From Chitinophaga niastensis (GTDB lineage Bacteria; Bacteroidota; Bacteroidia; Chitinophagales; Chitinophagaceae): a DNA stretch of 64,000 nucleotides. Below the pieces are notes generated by a model. It saw only the letters and a program-made list of their open reading frames with translations, did no database searches and was not told where the DNA came from. Both the position numbers and the translations under genes were made by a program. Of the stretch, positions 9,081-15,835 are shown piece by piece. The DNA is taken from the NCBI RefSeq assembly GCF_003014755.1, contig NZ_PYAW01000002.1, forward strand, positions 930,001 through 994,000, written 5' to 3'. The first letter of the stretch is position 1. Every line of letters starts with the position of its first letter.

Positions 9081-10724
9081 ATGTCACTGTCTTATATAAA
9101 AACTACCGTTGCAGAGCAGCTTGCGTTGCAGAAACTGAGCCCTTTTGAATTAAAAAATACGCTGATATCGCTGGCGCAGCACAAAGCAGAAAAAAGCACA
9201 GAAATAATGCTGAATGCGGGACGTGGCAATCCCAACTGGGTGGCTACAGTACCCAGAGAAGCATTTTTTTTACTGGGGCAGTTTGGCATTGCAGAATGCC
9301 GCAGGAACATGGCGGAAAATAATGGCTTTGCCGGCGTACCGGAAAAGAGCGGGATAGCAGAACGGTTTAAAAGTTTTTTAGCGCTGCATAAAAATGTATC
9401 CGGTGCGGCTTTGTTGCAGGAAGCCTATTTATATGGTTTGCAGCAGCATGATTTTGTAGAAGATGAATGGGTATTTGAATTAGCGGAAAGTGTGATCGGG
9501 AATGAGTATCCGGTACCGGGACGTATGTTGTCGCACATGGAGGCCATTGTACATGATTACATTGTACAGGAAATGTGTGGCGATAAATCAGTCAAAGGTA
9601 AATTTGATTTGTTTGCGGTGGAAGGCGGCACAGCGGCTATGTGCTATATTTTTGATTCGCTGATGCAGAATAAGCTGCTCACGCATGGCTGCAGAATTGC
9701 ATTGATGGTACCCACTTTTACACCATACCTGGAAATTCCTGAACTGGAACGTTACCAGTTTGAAGTGGTATACATCAACGCGGCGGGTGAAACCAAAGAA
9801 GGACGGCATAGCTGGCAATATCCGGATGAAGAACTGGAGAAATTGAAAGATCCGAAGATCAAAGTATTGTTTACGGTGAATCCCAGCAATCCACCGTCAA
9901 GGGCGATACAGCCTTCTACTATGACTAAGCTGGCAGACATTGTGAAGCGGGATAACCCTCACCTCATGATTGTAACGGACGACGTTTACGGCACTTTTGT
10001 AAACGGATTTCATTCTCTGTTATCAGCCATCCCGTTCAATACTATTTGTGTGTATTCGTTCTCTAAATATTTTGGATGTACCGGTTGGCGTTTAGGCGTG
10101 ATCGCTATTCACCAGGAAAATATTTATGATCAGCTGATAGCAGCATTGCCAGCTACAGTCAAAAAGGAATTGGCGAAACGTTATAGCACCACTACGCTGC
10201 ATCCTGAAAAATTGAAGTTCATCGACCGTATGGTAGCCGATAGCAGGCAGGTAGCGCTGAATCATACAGCAGGGTTGTCTTTGCCGCAACAAACACAAAT
10301 GACTTTATTCAGTTTGTTTGCTTTGCTGGACAAAGAAAATAAATACAAGCATCTCACGCAGGAGCTGGTGCATAAACGCTTAAAGTTATTGTGGGATCAG
10401 TTAGAACTGGAGCAGGTAACAGATCCGTTAAACACCGGCTATTATTCAGAAATAGACATTGCGTCCTGGGCCAGTAAGGTTTATGGAGATGACTTTACCC
10501 GGTGGCTGAAAAAGAAAATGCAGCCCACTGATATTCTTTTCCGGCTGGCAGAAAAAACAGCGGTGGTATTATTGAACGGTGGCGGCTTTGGTGGGCCGGA
10601 ATGGTCTATCCGCGTATCACTGGCCAATCTGCCCACAGATACGTATACCCTGATAGGGCAAAGCATCACAGAGATCATGCGCGAATATGTAAGCGCATTT
10701 AAAGAAGAAGCTAAAAAACAATAA
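9081..10724 (+). CDS. Bifunctional aspartate aminotransferase / L-aspartate 4-decarboxylase
   Basis: This PLP enzyme converts L-aspartate to L-alanine and CO2 and also has transaminase ability. The long, characteristic N-terminus (SPFELKNTLISLAQHK ... MLNAGRGNPNW) and 547-aa length fit the aspartate 4-decarboxylase family (TIGR03801 type) and are longer than ordinary class I aminotransferases. The PLP-lysine is Lys329 in VYSFSKYFGCTGWRLG; phosphate-cup and substrate residues sit in NPSNPPSRAI and TDDVYGTF. It is cytosolic and dodecameric in studied homologues. It sits 17 bp after the asparaginase gene and is surely co-transcribed. In other bacteria the enzyme pairs with the AspT aspartate:alanine antiporter; none is present here. 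Confidence 0.94.
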   Translation: MSLSYIKTTVAEQLALQKLSPFELKNTLISLAQHKAEKSTEIMLNAGRGNPNWVATVPREAFFLLGQFGIAECRRNMAENNGFAGVPEKSGIAERFKSFLALHKNVSGAALLQEAYLYGLQQHDFVEDEWVFELAESVIGNEYPVPGRMLSHMEAIVHDYIVQEMCGDKSVKGKFDLFAVEGGTAAMCYIFDSLMQNKLLTHGCRIALMVPTFTPYLEIPELERYQFEVVYINAAGETKEGRHSWQYPDEELEKLKDPKIKVLFTVNPSNPPSRAIQPSTMTKLADIVKRDNPHLMIVTDDVYGTFVNGFHSLLSAIPFNTICVYSFSKYFGCTGWRLGVIAIHQENIYDQLIAALPATVKKELAKRYSTTTLHPEKLKFIDRMVADSRQVALNHTAGLSLPQQTQMTLFSLFALLDKENKYKHLTQELVHKRLKLLWDQLELEQVTDPLNTGYYSEIDIASWASKVYGDDFTRWLKKKMQPTDILFRLAEKTAVVLLNGGGFGGPEWSIRVSLANLPTDTYTLIGQSITEIMREYVSAFKEEAKKQ

Positions 10725-10830
10725 TCAATTATTTCGTGATGATCAGATAATCAGCGGGTTGCTTCACAAGAGCAGTCCGTTGATGCTTTTGGGATTTGGA
10801 TATTCGTTAATAAATCCTCAACTTGGTGAC

Positions 10831-11448
10831 ATGAATCCCTCCGCAAAAATTTTCCCAAAACCAGTCGTTCGGGCTATAGCCGGTGGCATGTTACTAATGG
10901 CTCTTTTTACATCGATGTGGGCTGGCATCACAACAGGCGGATTTGAGGGTCGTGATCACCACCTGGTACTGATTATATTTGCGGTCCCCTGCCTGATAAT
11001 GATTGGTTATGGCAGCTATTTATTCGTCATTTCAAAACGTTTTCCTGATGTGGTTACAGCAGCTGATAAACAGAAAGGAAAACGAATAAGCAAGTGGTAT
11101 GGGATCATTTTCGGTGCAGAAGGTGTTGCTATTCCAATAGTATTAATTCCACTCTACTTATCAGGCCAGGAAAGGTTTGCTATCCCTGCTGTCGCTTTAA
11201 TTGTAGGCCTCCATTTTTATCCTATGGGAGTGATTTTTGAAAGGAAAATAGATTATTATGTGGCTACCTGGGCTTGTCTTTTTGCACTGGGCGGCATTAT
11301 TATGACGCTGTTGCATACTATATCAGATGCCGGTGTATTAATTTTTGTGGGCCTGGGACTTGGCACTACTACTACATTTTACGGGATGTATTTGGTATAT
11401 CTGGGCTATCATCTGGCAAGACCGGAGCATAACCCAACTTTGCCTTAA
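10831..11448 (+). CDS. Unrecognised six-helix membrane protein
   Basis: No family is recognised. The protein (205 aa from the ATG at 10831; TTG/ATG codons further upstream are possible but add no conserved-looking sequence) contains six hydrophobic helices: around residues 13-33, 46-66, 88-110, 117-137, 145-165 and 172-196. Short loops carry GFEGRDHH and GRAEHN-like polar segments; the central helix has HFYPMGVIFERK. It follows the aspartate decarboxylase by about 106 bp in the same direction. It is far too short to be AspT. It may be an integral membrane protein of general stress or signalling type; no transport function can be claimed. Confidence 0.75.
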   Translation: MNPSAKIFPKPVVRAIAGGMLLMALFTSMWAGITTGGFEGRDHHLVLIIFAVPCLIMIGYGSYLFVISKRFPDVVTAADKQKGKRISKWYGIIFGAEGVAIPIVLIPLYLSGQERFAIPAVALIVGLHFYPMGVIFERKIDYYVATWACLFALGGIIMTLLHTISDAGVLIFVGLGLGTTTTFYGMYLVYLGYHLARPEHNPTLP

Positions 11449-11497
11449 TTATTTACTGGCATCATTATAGCCGCATAATTGTTATAAACTACCTTAT

Positions 11498-12064
11498 ATG
11501 AGCATACATTCGTCCATCAGCCGCATACTATTGTTGAGCGTATGCATATTGGCCGCAGTTAAATTATCTGCACAGCACTATATCCCTGCTGATGAGGGCT
11601 CAAAAGTGCAGTTCAAAATTGTGAATCATCTTATCTTCAGTACTACCGTTAACGGTTACTTTAAAGGGTTGAAAGGAGATATTAAATTTGATCCGAAGGA
11701 TCTCAAATCTGCCGCTATTGAAGCCACTGTAGCTGTTAAAACAATCAGTACCGGTATTGATAAGCGGGATAAGGATTTGCAGGCGGAGAAATATTTTAAT
11801 ACAGATAAATATCCTGCTATACATATTTCTTCTACTTCCATCACTGCCACAGATAAGCCGGATACTTACCAACTATTGGGCAGCTTAACGATAAAAGGCA
11901 TCACAAAAAAGATTGCCTTCCCGTTTACGGCTACTATGTCAAATGGGGGATGCCTTTTTAAGGCAACTTTCACGATCAATCGCAAGGACTTCCAGGTGGG
12001 ACCTGATAATGCGATTGATGATAAGCTTACTGTGGTATTGGCCATTTTAGGACATAAGCAATAA
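11498..12064 (+). CDS. YceI-family periplasmic lipid-binding-like protein
   Basis: This exported YceI-like protein has 188 aa. A signal peptide (residues 1-25, ending LSAQ) is followed by the YceI core: VQFKIVNHLIFSTTVNGYFKGLKGDIKFDP, the AAIEATVAVKTISTGIDKRDKDLQAEKYF segment and FTINRKDFQVG near the end. Family members form an elongated lipocalin-like barrel that binds isoprenoid chains, and they are often linked to stress or respiration. It is a stand-alone gene between the membrane protein and the convergent GNAT gene. No regulatory signal is evident. Confidence 0.93.
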   Translation: MSIHSSISRILLLSVCILAAVKLSAQHYIPADEGSKVQFKIVNHLIFSTTVNGYFKGLKGDIKFDPKDLKSAAIEATVAVKTISTGIDKRDKDLQAEKYFNTDKYPAIHISSTSITATDKPDTYQLLGSLTIKGITKKIAFPFTATMSNGGCLFKATFTINRKDFQVGPDNAIDDKLTVVLAILGHKQ

Positions 12065-12118
12065 GCAGGCAACAGACGACCGGCCCGTTGGTCATCCATC
12101 GCCCACTATTGGCTTTAT

Positions 12119-12550
12119 TTACAATGGCTGTGTGAAATGATGTGCAGAGATCCGAAACCCCTGCCGGTGATACAGGCGGTGCGCAGGAAACAGCGCATGT
12201 CCTGAGTCGAGCTGTACAGAAGATAATCCTTCCGTTTTTGCAAGTGCCTTGATATGGTTCAGCAAGCTGGCTGCATATCCGCGACCCTGATAGTCTGGCA
12301 GGCAAGCCAGGTCATCTATATAAATTGTTTTACCGCTGAAGAGCTTTTGCATATGGCGGTAACCCGCGAAGGCTACCACTTTGGAAGGGTCTTCATCTGC
12401 GGTGATGTACACAATCCGGTAGTCTTCCTGCTGCATTTCTTTTATTTGCTGTAACAGTTGTTGTTGTTGCAAATGTGGTCGCAGGAAAAGTATTACCTCG
12501 CTGCAGGCCAGCAGCGACTTATCATCCAGGGCTGTTTGAACAGATGGCAT
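12119..12550 (-). CDS. GNAT-family N-acetyltransferase
   Basis: This acyl-CoA-dependent N-acetyltransferase has about 143 aa. The start at 12550 (MPSVQTALDD) is preferred because it leaves a 16-bp gap after the AhpD-like gene, whereas the longer frame would overlap that gene. Motif A is IDDLACLPDYQGRGYAASLLNHI, with the pyrophosphate-binding QGRGYA. Motif B is LFPAHRLYHRQGFRISAHHF, including the catalytic-tyrosine region. It is the second gene of a minus-strand operon with the AhpD-like gene, divergent from a MocR regulator. The substrate is unknown; detoxification of an amine is one option given the peroxidase-like partner. Confidence 0.9.
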   Translation of the reverse strand: MPSVQTALDDKSLLACSEVILFLRPHLQQQQLLQQIKEMQQEDYRIVYITADEDPSKVVAFAGYRHMQKLFSGKTIYIDDLACLPDYQGRGYAASLLNHIKALAKTEGLSSVQLDSGHALFPAHRLYHRQGFRISAHHFTQPL

Positions 12551-12566
12551 ATCTTTTAGTTTTAGT

Positions 12567-13007
12567 TTATTCTCCGGCCACCCGGTGTGTGGAAACACCA
12601 ATCCGGTTCCAGGCGTTAATAATATTGATGGCCATGATCAGCTGTGCTGTACCATTTTTACCAAACTGCTGTATCGCTTTCTGATAGGTTTCTTCTGTTA
12701 AACCTTTCTGGTGGATGTACGTAATTTCTTCCGTCATTGCCAGTATGGTTCTTTCTTCTTCACTGAACTGTGGTGCTTCCCGCCATGCACTGAGCAGGTA
12801 GATGCGCTGTTCTGTTTCACCCATTTTGCGGGCTTCCTGTGTGTGCATATTGATGCAATAGGCGCAGCCATTCAGCTGTGAGGCTCTTATTTTGATCAGC
12901 TCTTTGTGCAATGGCGCTATACCGGTGGTTGATAAATATTTTTCCAATGCTAACATCGCTGAATAAGCACCCGGCTCCACGTCTTTCATTAAAAATCTTT
13001 CGGTCAT
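12567..13007 (-). CDS. AhpD-like carboxymuconolactone decarboxylase-family protein
   Basis: This is a small helical protein of 146 aa with the redox motif CAYCINMH at about residues 51-58, followed by HTQEARKMGETEQRIYLL. That is the CxxCxxxH active site of the AhpD/CMD family, which act as alkylhydroperoxidase-type thiol antioxidants. The start MTERFLMKDVEPGAY is typical of the Bacteroidota subgroup. It is the first gene of the AhpD-GNAT operon, divergent from the MocR regulator at 13107 (99 bp apart). A consensus -7 element lies 40 bp upstream and the repeated AGTAGTCCA box covers the expected -33 area, so MocR control is likely. Confidence 0.93.
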   Translation of the reverse strand: MTERFLMKDVEPGAYSAMLALEKYLSTTGIAPLHKELIKIRASQLNGCAYCINMHTQEARKMGETEQRIYLLSAWREAPQFSEEERTILAMTEEITYIHQKGLTEETYQKAIQQFGKNGTAQLIMAINIINAWNRIGVSTHRVAGE

Positions 13008-13046
13008 CTTTATCGTTTTGTAACTGTTGAATGAATAATTATATCA

Positions 13047-13054
13047 CAAAAGTA
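13047..13054 (-). promoter_or_regulatory. Putative -7 element of the AhpD-GNAT operon
   Basis: On the minus strand this reads TACTTTTG, matching TAnnTTTG, 40 bp upstream of the ATG at 13007. The AGTAGTCCA box at 13074-13082 lies about 20 bp further upstream, where the -33 element would sit. Confidence 0.45.
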
Positions 13055-13073
13055 AGATTTGCTGGAGTATCTT

Positions 13074-13105
13074 AGTAGTCCACATAACAATTGATAAGTA
13101 GTCCA
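13074..13105. promoter_or_regulatory. Direct repeat AGTAGTCCA x2, candidate MocR operator
   Basis: AGTAGTCCA occurs at 13074-13082 and 13097-13105, 23 bp apart, in the short gap between the divergent AhpD-GNAT operon and the MocR gene. The second copy ends one base before the MocR ATG at 13107. Studied MocR regulators (GabR, PdxR) bind direct repeats near their own promoters, so this is a natural operator and autoregulatory site. Confidence 0.55.
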
Positions 13106-13106
13106 G

Positions 13107-14597
13107 ATGTTACCGTATAAAACACTCATACAAGTTGATAAAGCGCTGAAGCTGCCTGTATATCAGCAAATTGCTAACCGGTTAATAGGATTGATCCAGG
13201 AAGGCGTTTTGAAGCCCGGTTTATTCCTGCCCGGTAGCCGGGTGCTGGCGGAGCAATTACAGCTGCACCGTAAAACGGTGATTGCTGCTTATGAAGAGCT
13301 GATCAGCCAGGACTGGATAGTGCCTATTGCGCGTAAAGGGGTGATGGTAGCCGCTAATTTACCGGTTATCAAGCCGAGATCATTCAGTGTGCTGGCCTCT
13401 CCTTATTCGAAGGGGCCAGCCTTTTCATATCCTGCCGTACCATCTTTGAATTTATTACCGCCAGGACCAGTTACCGCCACCAGCCTGGTGATCAATGATG
13501 GTTTCCCGGATGCGCGACTGGCGCCACTGAATGCCTGGGTAAGAGAATGCCGGTCTATCATTCAAAGTCCGCGCTACCATAAGATACTGATGTACGGCGA
13601 TCCTACGGGCAGCGAAACATTGCGGAAGGAGATGGTGAAATACCTTACTGATACCCGTGGATTGAATATTGAAATGGACAATATCATGATTACCCGTGGC
13701 GCACAGATGGCTATTTATGTAGCTGCTGCCATGGTAATAAAGAAAGATGATTATGTGATCGTAGGCAGCCCCAATTATTTTTTTGCAGATATGTGTTTTG
13801 AGCAACTGGGCGCCAGGTTATTGCGTGTGCCGGTAGATGAGGATGGGATAGACGTAGATGCGGTGGAACAGTTATGTCGCACTAAGAAAATAAGGATGCT
13901 CTATATTATTACGCATCATCACCATCCTACCACCGTTACCCTGAGCGCTGCCCGCAGAATGAAGCTGTTGGCTATTATCCGTACCTACAAACTCGCCGTG
14001 ATAGAGGATGATTACGATTATGATTTTCATTATAGCTCTGCGCCCATCGTTCCGCTGGCCAGTGCTGATCACGGCGGCAACGTTATTTATATAGGATCGT
14101 TTACCAAGTCGCTCGGACTATCCATACGTATTGGTTTTATGATTGCGCCGGCGGCATTTATTGCGGAAGCAGCTGCGTTGCGTCGTTTGATAGACTTGCG
14201 GGGCGATAACCTGTCGGAAGAAGCACTGGCTAATTTACTGGCTGATGGCACCATTGCACGGCATTTGAAAAAATCCAACAAGGTGTATTTAGAAAGGCGT
14301 GACCTGCTGTGTCACCTGTTACAAACACGACTGGGCGCTGCCGTACATTTTACGGTGCCTCCGGGTGGTATGGCTATCTGGCTTCACTTTTCCAAAAAAT
14401 TCCCTTTGAAAATGATATCCGCTAAGGCTGCTGCATTGGGCCTGCGGATGAATACAGGGGAACAATACCGGTATGGTGCAGTATCACATAATGCTAATGC
14501 CTTGCGTTTTGGTTTTGCATCACTTAATAATAAAGAGATCGCCATGGTGGTAAACATCCTGGAGCGTATTATTAAAGGAAAAGATGGATTGTCGTGA
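13107..14597 (+). CDS. MocR/PdxR-family regulator (GntR HTH + aminotransferase-like domain)
   Basis: This PLP-binding transcription factor has 496 aa. The N-terminal winged helix (about 10-80: LPVYQQIANRLIGLIQEG ... LPGSRVLAEQLQLHRKTVIAAYEEL) is the GntR type. The C-terminal fold-type-I aminotransferase-like domain (about 120-490) keeps the PLP features: the lysine in IGSFTKSLGLSIRIG, DDYDYDFHY and RFGFASLN. Family members sense vitamin B6 or amino acids without necessarily catalysing transamination. The neighbouring divergent operon (AhpD-like, GNAT) and the repeated AGTAGTCCA boxes suggest it regulates that operon and itself. Confidence 0.95.
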   Translation: MLPYKTLIQVDKALKLPVYQQIANRLIGLIQEGVLKPGLFLPGSRVLAEQLQLHRKTVIAAYEELISQDWIVPIARKGVMVAANLPVIKPRSFSVLASPYSKGPAFSYPAVPSLNLLPPGPVTATSLVINDGFPDARLAPLNAWVRECRSIIQSPRYHKILMYGDPTGSETLRKEMVKYLTDTRGLNIEMDNIMITRGAQMAIYVAAAMVIKKDDYVIVGSPNYFFADMCFEQLGARLLRVPVDEDGIDVDAVEQLCRTKKIRMLYIITHHHHPTTVTLSAARRMKLLAIIRTYKLAVIEDDYDYDFHYSSAPIVPLASADHGGNVIYIGSFTKSLGLSIRIGFMIAPAAFIAEAAALRRLIDLRGDNLSEEALANLLADGTIARHLKKSNKVYLERRDLLCHLLQTRLGAAVHFTVPPGGMAIWLHFSKKFPLKMISAKAAALGLRMNTGEQYRYGAVSHNANALRFGFASLNNKEIAMVVNILERIIKGKDGLS

Positions 14598-14628
14598 AAA
14601 GGTAAATGATTGTCGTATAAAGGTAAGT
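14587..14628 (+). repeat. Two 21-bp tandem direct repeats upstream of the alpha/beta hydrolase
   Basis: Copies at 14587-14607 and 14608-14628 both begin GATTGTCGT and share AAAGGTAA; they differ in a few central and end bases. The first copy overlaps the stop codon of the MocR gene. They could be an operator for the hydrolase gene at 14689 or a small duplication. Confidence 0.5.
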
Positions 14629-14688
14629 AGTAAAGGTTGTGGGCAAGCTAATTTTACATAAAATATTAATCATCTAAAATTAGTTTTT

Positions 14689-15501
14689 ATGCCTTTTATA
14701 CAAGCCAATGATCAGACACGTCTTTTTTACACAGACTGGAAAGGTGGTAATCCCATTGTATTTGTACATTCCTGGGCGATGAACTCCGATATGTGGGAGT
14801 ATCATATGCTTCACTTTCATGATAAAGGCATGCGTTGCATAGCCATGGATCGTCGTGGTCATGGTCGTTCAGACAGGCCGGGACATGGTTATCATTTAGA
14901 CCAGCACGCAGATGATCTGGCGAGTTTACTGGAAGCGCTGGATCTTCACGAAGTAACGCTGGTAGCTCATTCTATGGGTGGTGCCGAAGTGGCCCGTTAT
15001 TTTGAGAGATATGGCACTGCACGTATTGCACGGGTCGTATTTATTGCGGCAGCTATTCCGTTCCTTTTACAAACAGCGGACAACCCGGAGGGTATTGAAC
15101 CGAAGATGCTGGAAGCTACCATCCATGCATTCCGTACAGATTTTCCAAAATGGCTGAATGATGGCGCCGATGCCTTTTATCTGCCGGATACTTTGGGTAC
15201 TTCACCCGGCATTACACAATGGACCATTAATATGATGTTGCGAACTTCATTGAAAGCTGTAGTAGAGTGCAGCCGCGTGCTTACCAGCAGCGATCTGCGG
15301 GAGGGCTTGCGCAAGCTTACCATTCCAACCCTGATCATTCATGGCGATACGGATGCTTCCGTTCCTGTTAAATTTGGACGAATGGCAGCGGCACTTATTC
15401 CGGGTTGTATTTATAAAGAGTATGCAGGTGCTCCGCATGGAATATTTTTTACGCATATGGCGGAACTGCAAAAAGATATAGCGGAGTTTATAGCGGAATA
15501 A
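14689..15501 (+). CDS. Alpha/beta hydrolase (non-haem chloroperoxidase-like)
   Basis: This cytosolic alpha/beta hydrolase has 270 aa. The oxyanion-hole segment is VFVHSWAMNSDMW, the nucleophile elbow is VAHSMGGAE with the catalytic Ser at about residue 100, the acid is in LIIHGDTDASVPV and the catalytic His in AGAPHGIFFTH near the C-terminus. Substitution of His-Gly by His-Ser in the oxyanion segment is seen in the chloroperoxidase/esterase subgroup. The substrate is unknown. No signal peptide. A very large palindrome begins one base after its stop codon, and the gene follows the MocR gene by 91 bp with a short tandem repeat in the gap. Confidence 0.93.
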   Translation: MPFIQANDQTRLFYTDWKGGNPIVFVHSWAMNSDMWEYHMLHFHDKGMRCIAMDRRGHGRSDRPGHGYHLDQHADDLASLLEALDLHEVTLVAHSMGGAEVARYFERYGTARIARVVFIAAAIPFLLQTADNPEGIEPKMLEATIHAFRTDFPKWLNDGADAFYLPDTLGTSPGITQWTINMMLRTSLKAVVECSRVLTSSDLREGLRKLTIPTLIIHGDTDASVPVKFGRMAAALIPGCIYKEYAGAPHGIFFTHMAELQKDIAEFIAE

Positions 15502-15502
15502 A

Positions 15503-15701
15503 TGTCTGAACCAGGATTAAAGGATGATTGTCTGAACCAGGATTTTTAAGATTGAATGGATTACCCTGATGGATGCCGAAGATCAAAGAGAAGATTTTCG
15601 CGGATATCCTCGATATAAAACAACATAACACCCATCAGGGTAATCCATTCAATCTTAAAAATCCTGGTTCAGACAATCATCCTTTAATCCTGGTTCAGAC
15701 A
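15503..15701. repeat. Giant palindrome, two perfect 70-bp arms
   Basis: Arms 15503-15572 and 15632-15701 are exact reverse complements over all 70 bp, with a 59-bp spacer. Each arm contains TGTCTGAACCAGGATT twice (left arm at 15503-15518 and 15529-15544). Transcribed RNA would form a very long hairpin. It starts one base after the stop of the alpha/beta hydrolase and ends about 130 bp before the TonB receptor gene. No transposase or meaningful reading frame lies in the spacer; it is best read as a non-coding intergenic palindrome of a kind seen in Bacteroidota genomes (from general recollection, not checked). Confidence 0.95.
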
Positions 15702-15741
15702 GTATTTTCATAATAATTACTTAACATTAGCGCCTCAAATG

Positions 15742-15774
15742 TTAACTAATAATTATGAAATAATTAAGCTTTTG
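15742..15774 (+). promoter_or_regulatory. Three 11-bp-phased TTA units upstream of TonB receptor 1
   Basis: Consecutive 11-mers TTAACTAATAA, TTATGAAATAA and TTAAGCTTTTG lie 62-94 bp upstream of the ATG at 15836. The same order and phase of units (TTAACTA, TTATnAAATA, TTAA) occurs upstream of the paralogous receptor at 49876. An 11-bp period is the helical phasing used by PhoB/OmpR-type regulators. The region also has an inverted pair TTAACATT (15721-15728) and AATGTTAA (15738-15745). The rest of the gap between 15702 and 15835 shows no gene. Confidence 0.5.
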
Positions 15775-15835
15775 TAATACTGCCAAAACTACAGATTATA
15801 CTCAGAATTGGCCGATTGTTTTGTCAAAAAAAACA

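Noticed and set aside
15573..15631. A short reading frame from an ATG in the palindrome's left arm through its spacer
   Set aside because: It is about 20 codons, Arg/Lys/Ser-rich, partly inside the repeat arm, and has no start context or family resemblance. It looks like a chance frame in non-coding repeat DNA.
15503..15701. Palindrome as an insertion sequence or its terminal inverted repeats
   Set aside because: The spacer of 59 bp cannot hold a transposase, and no target-site duplication is visible.
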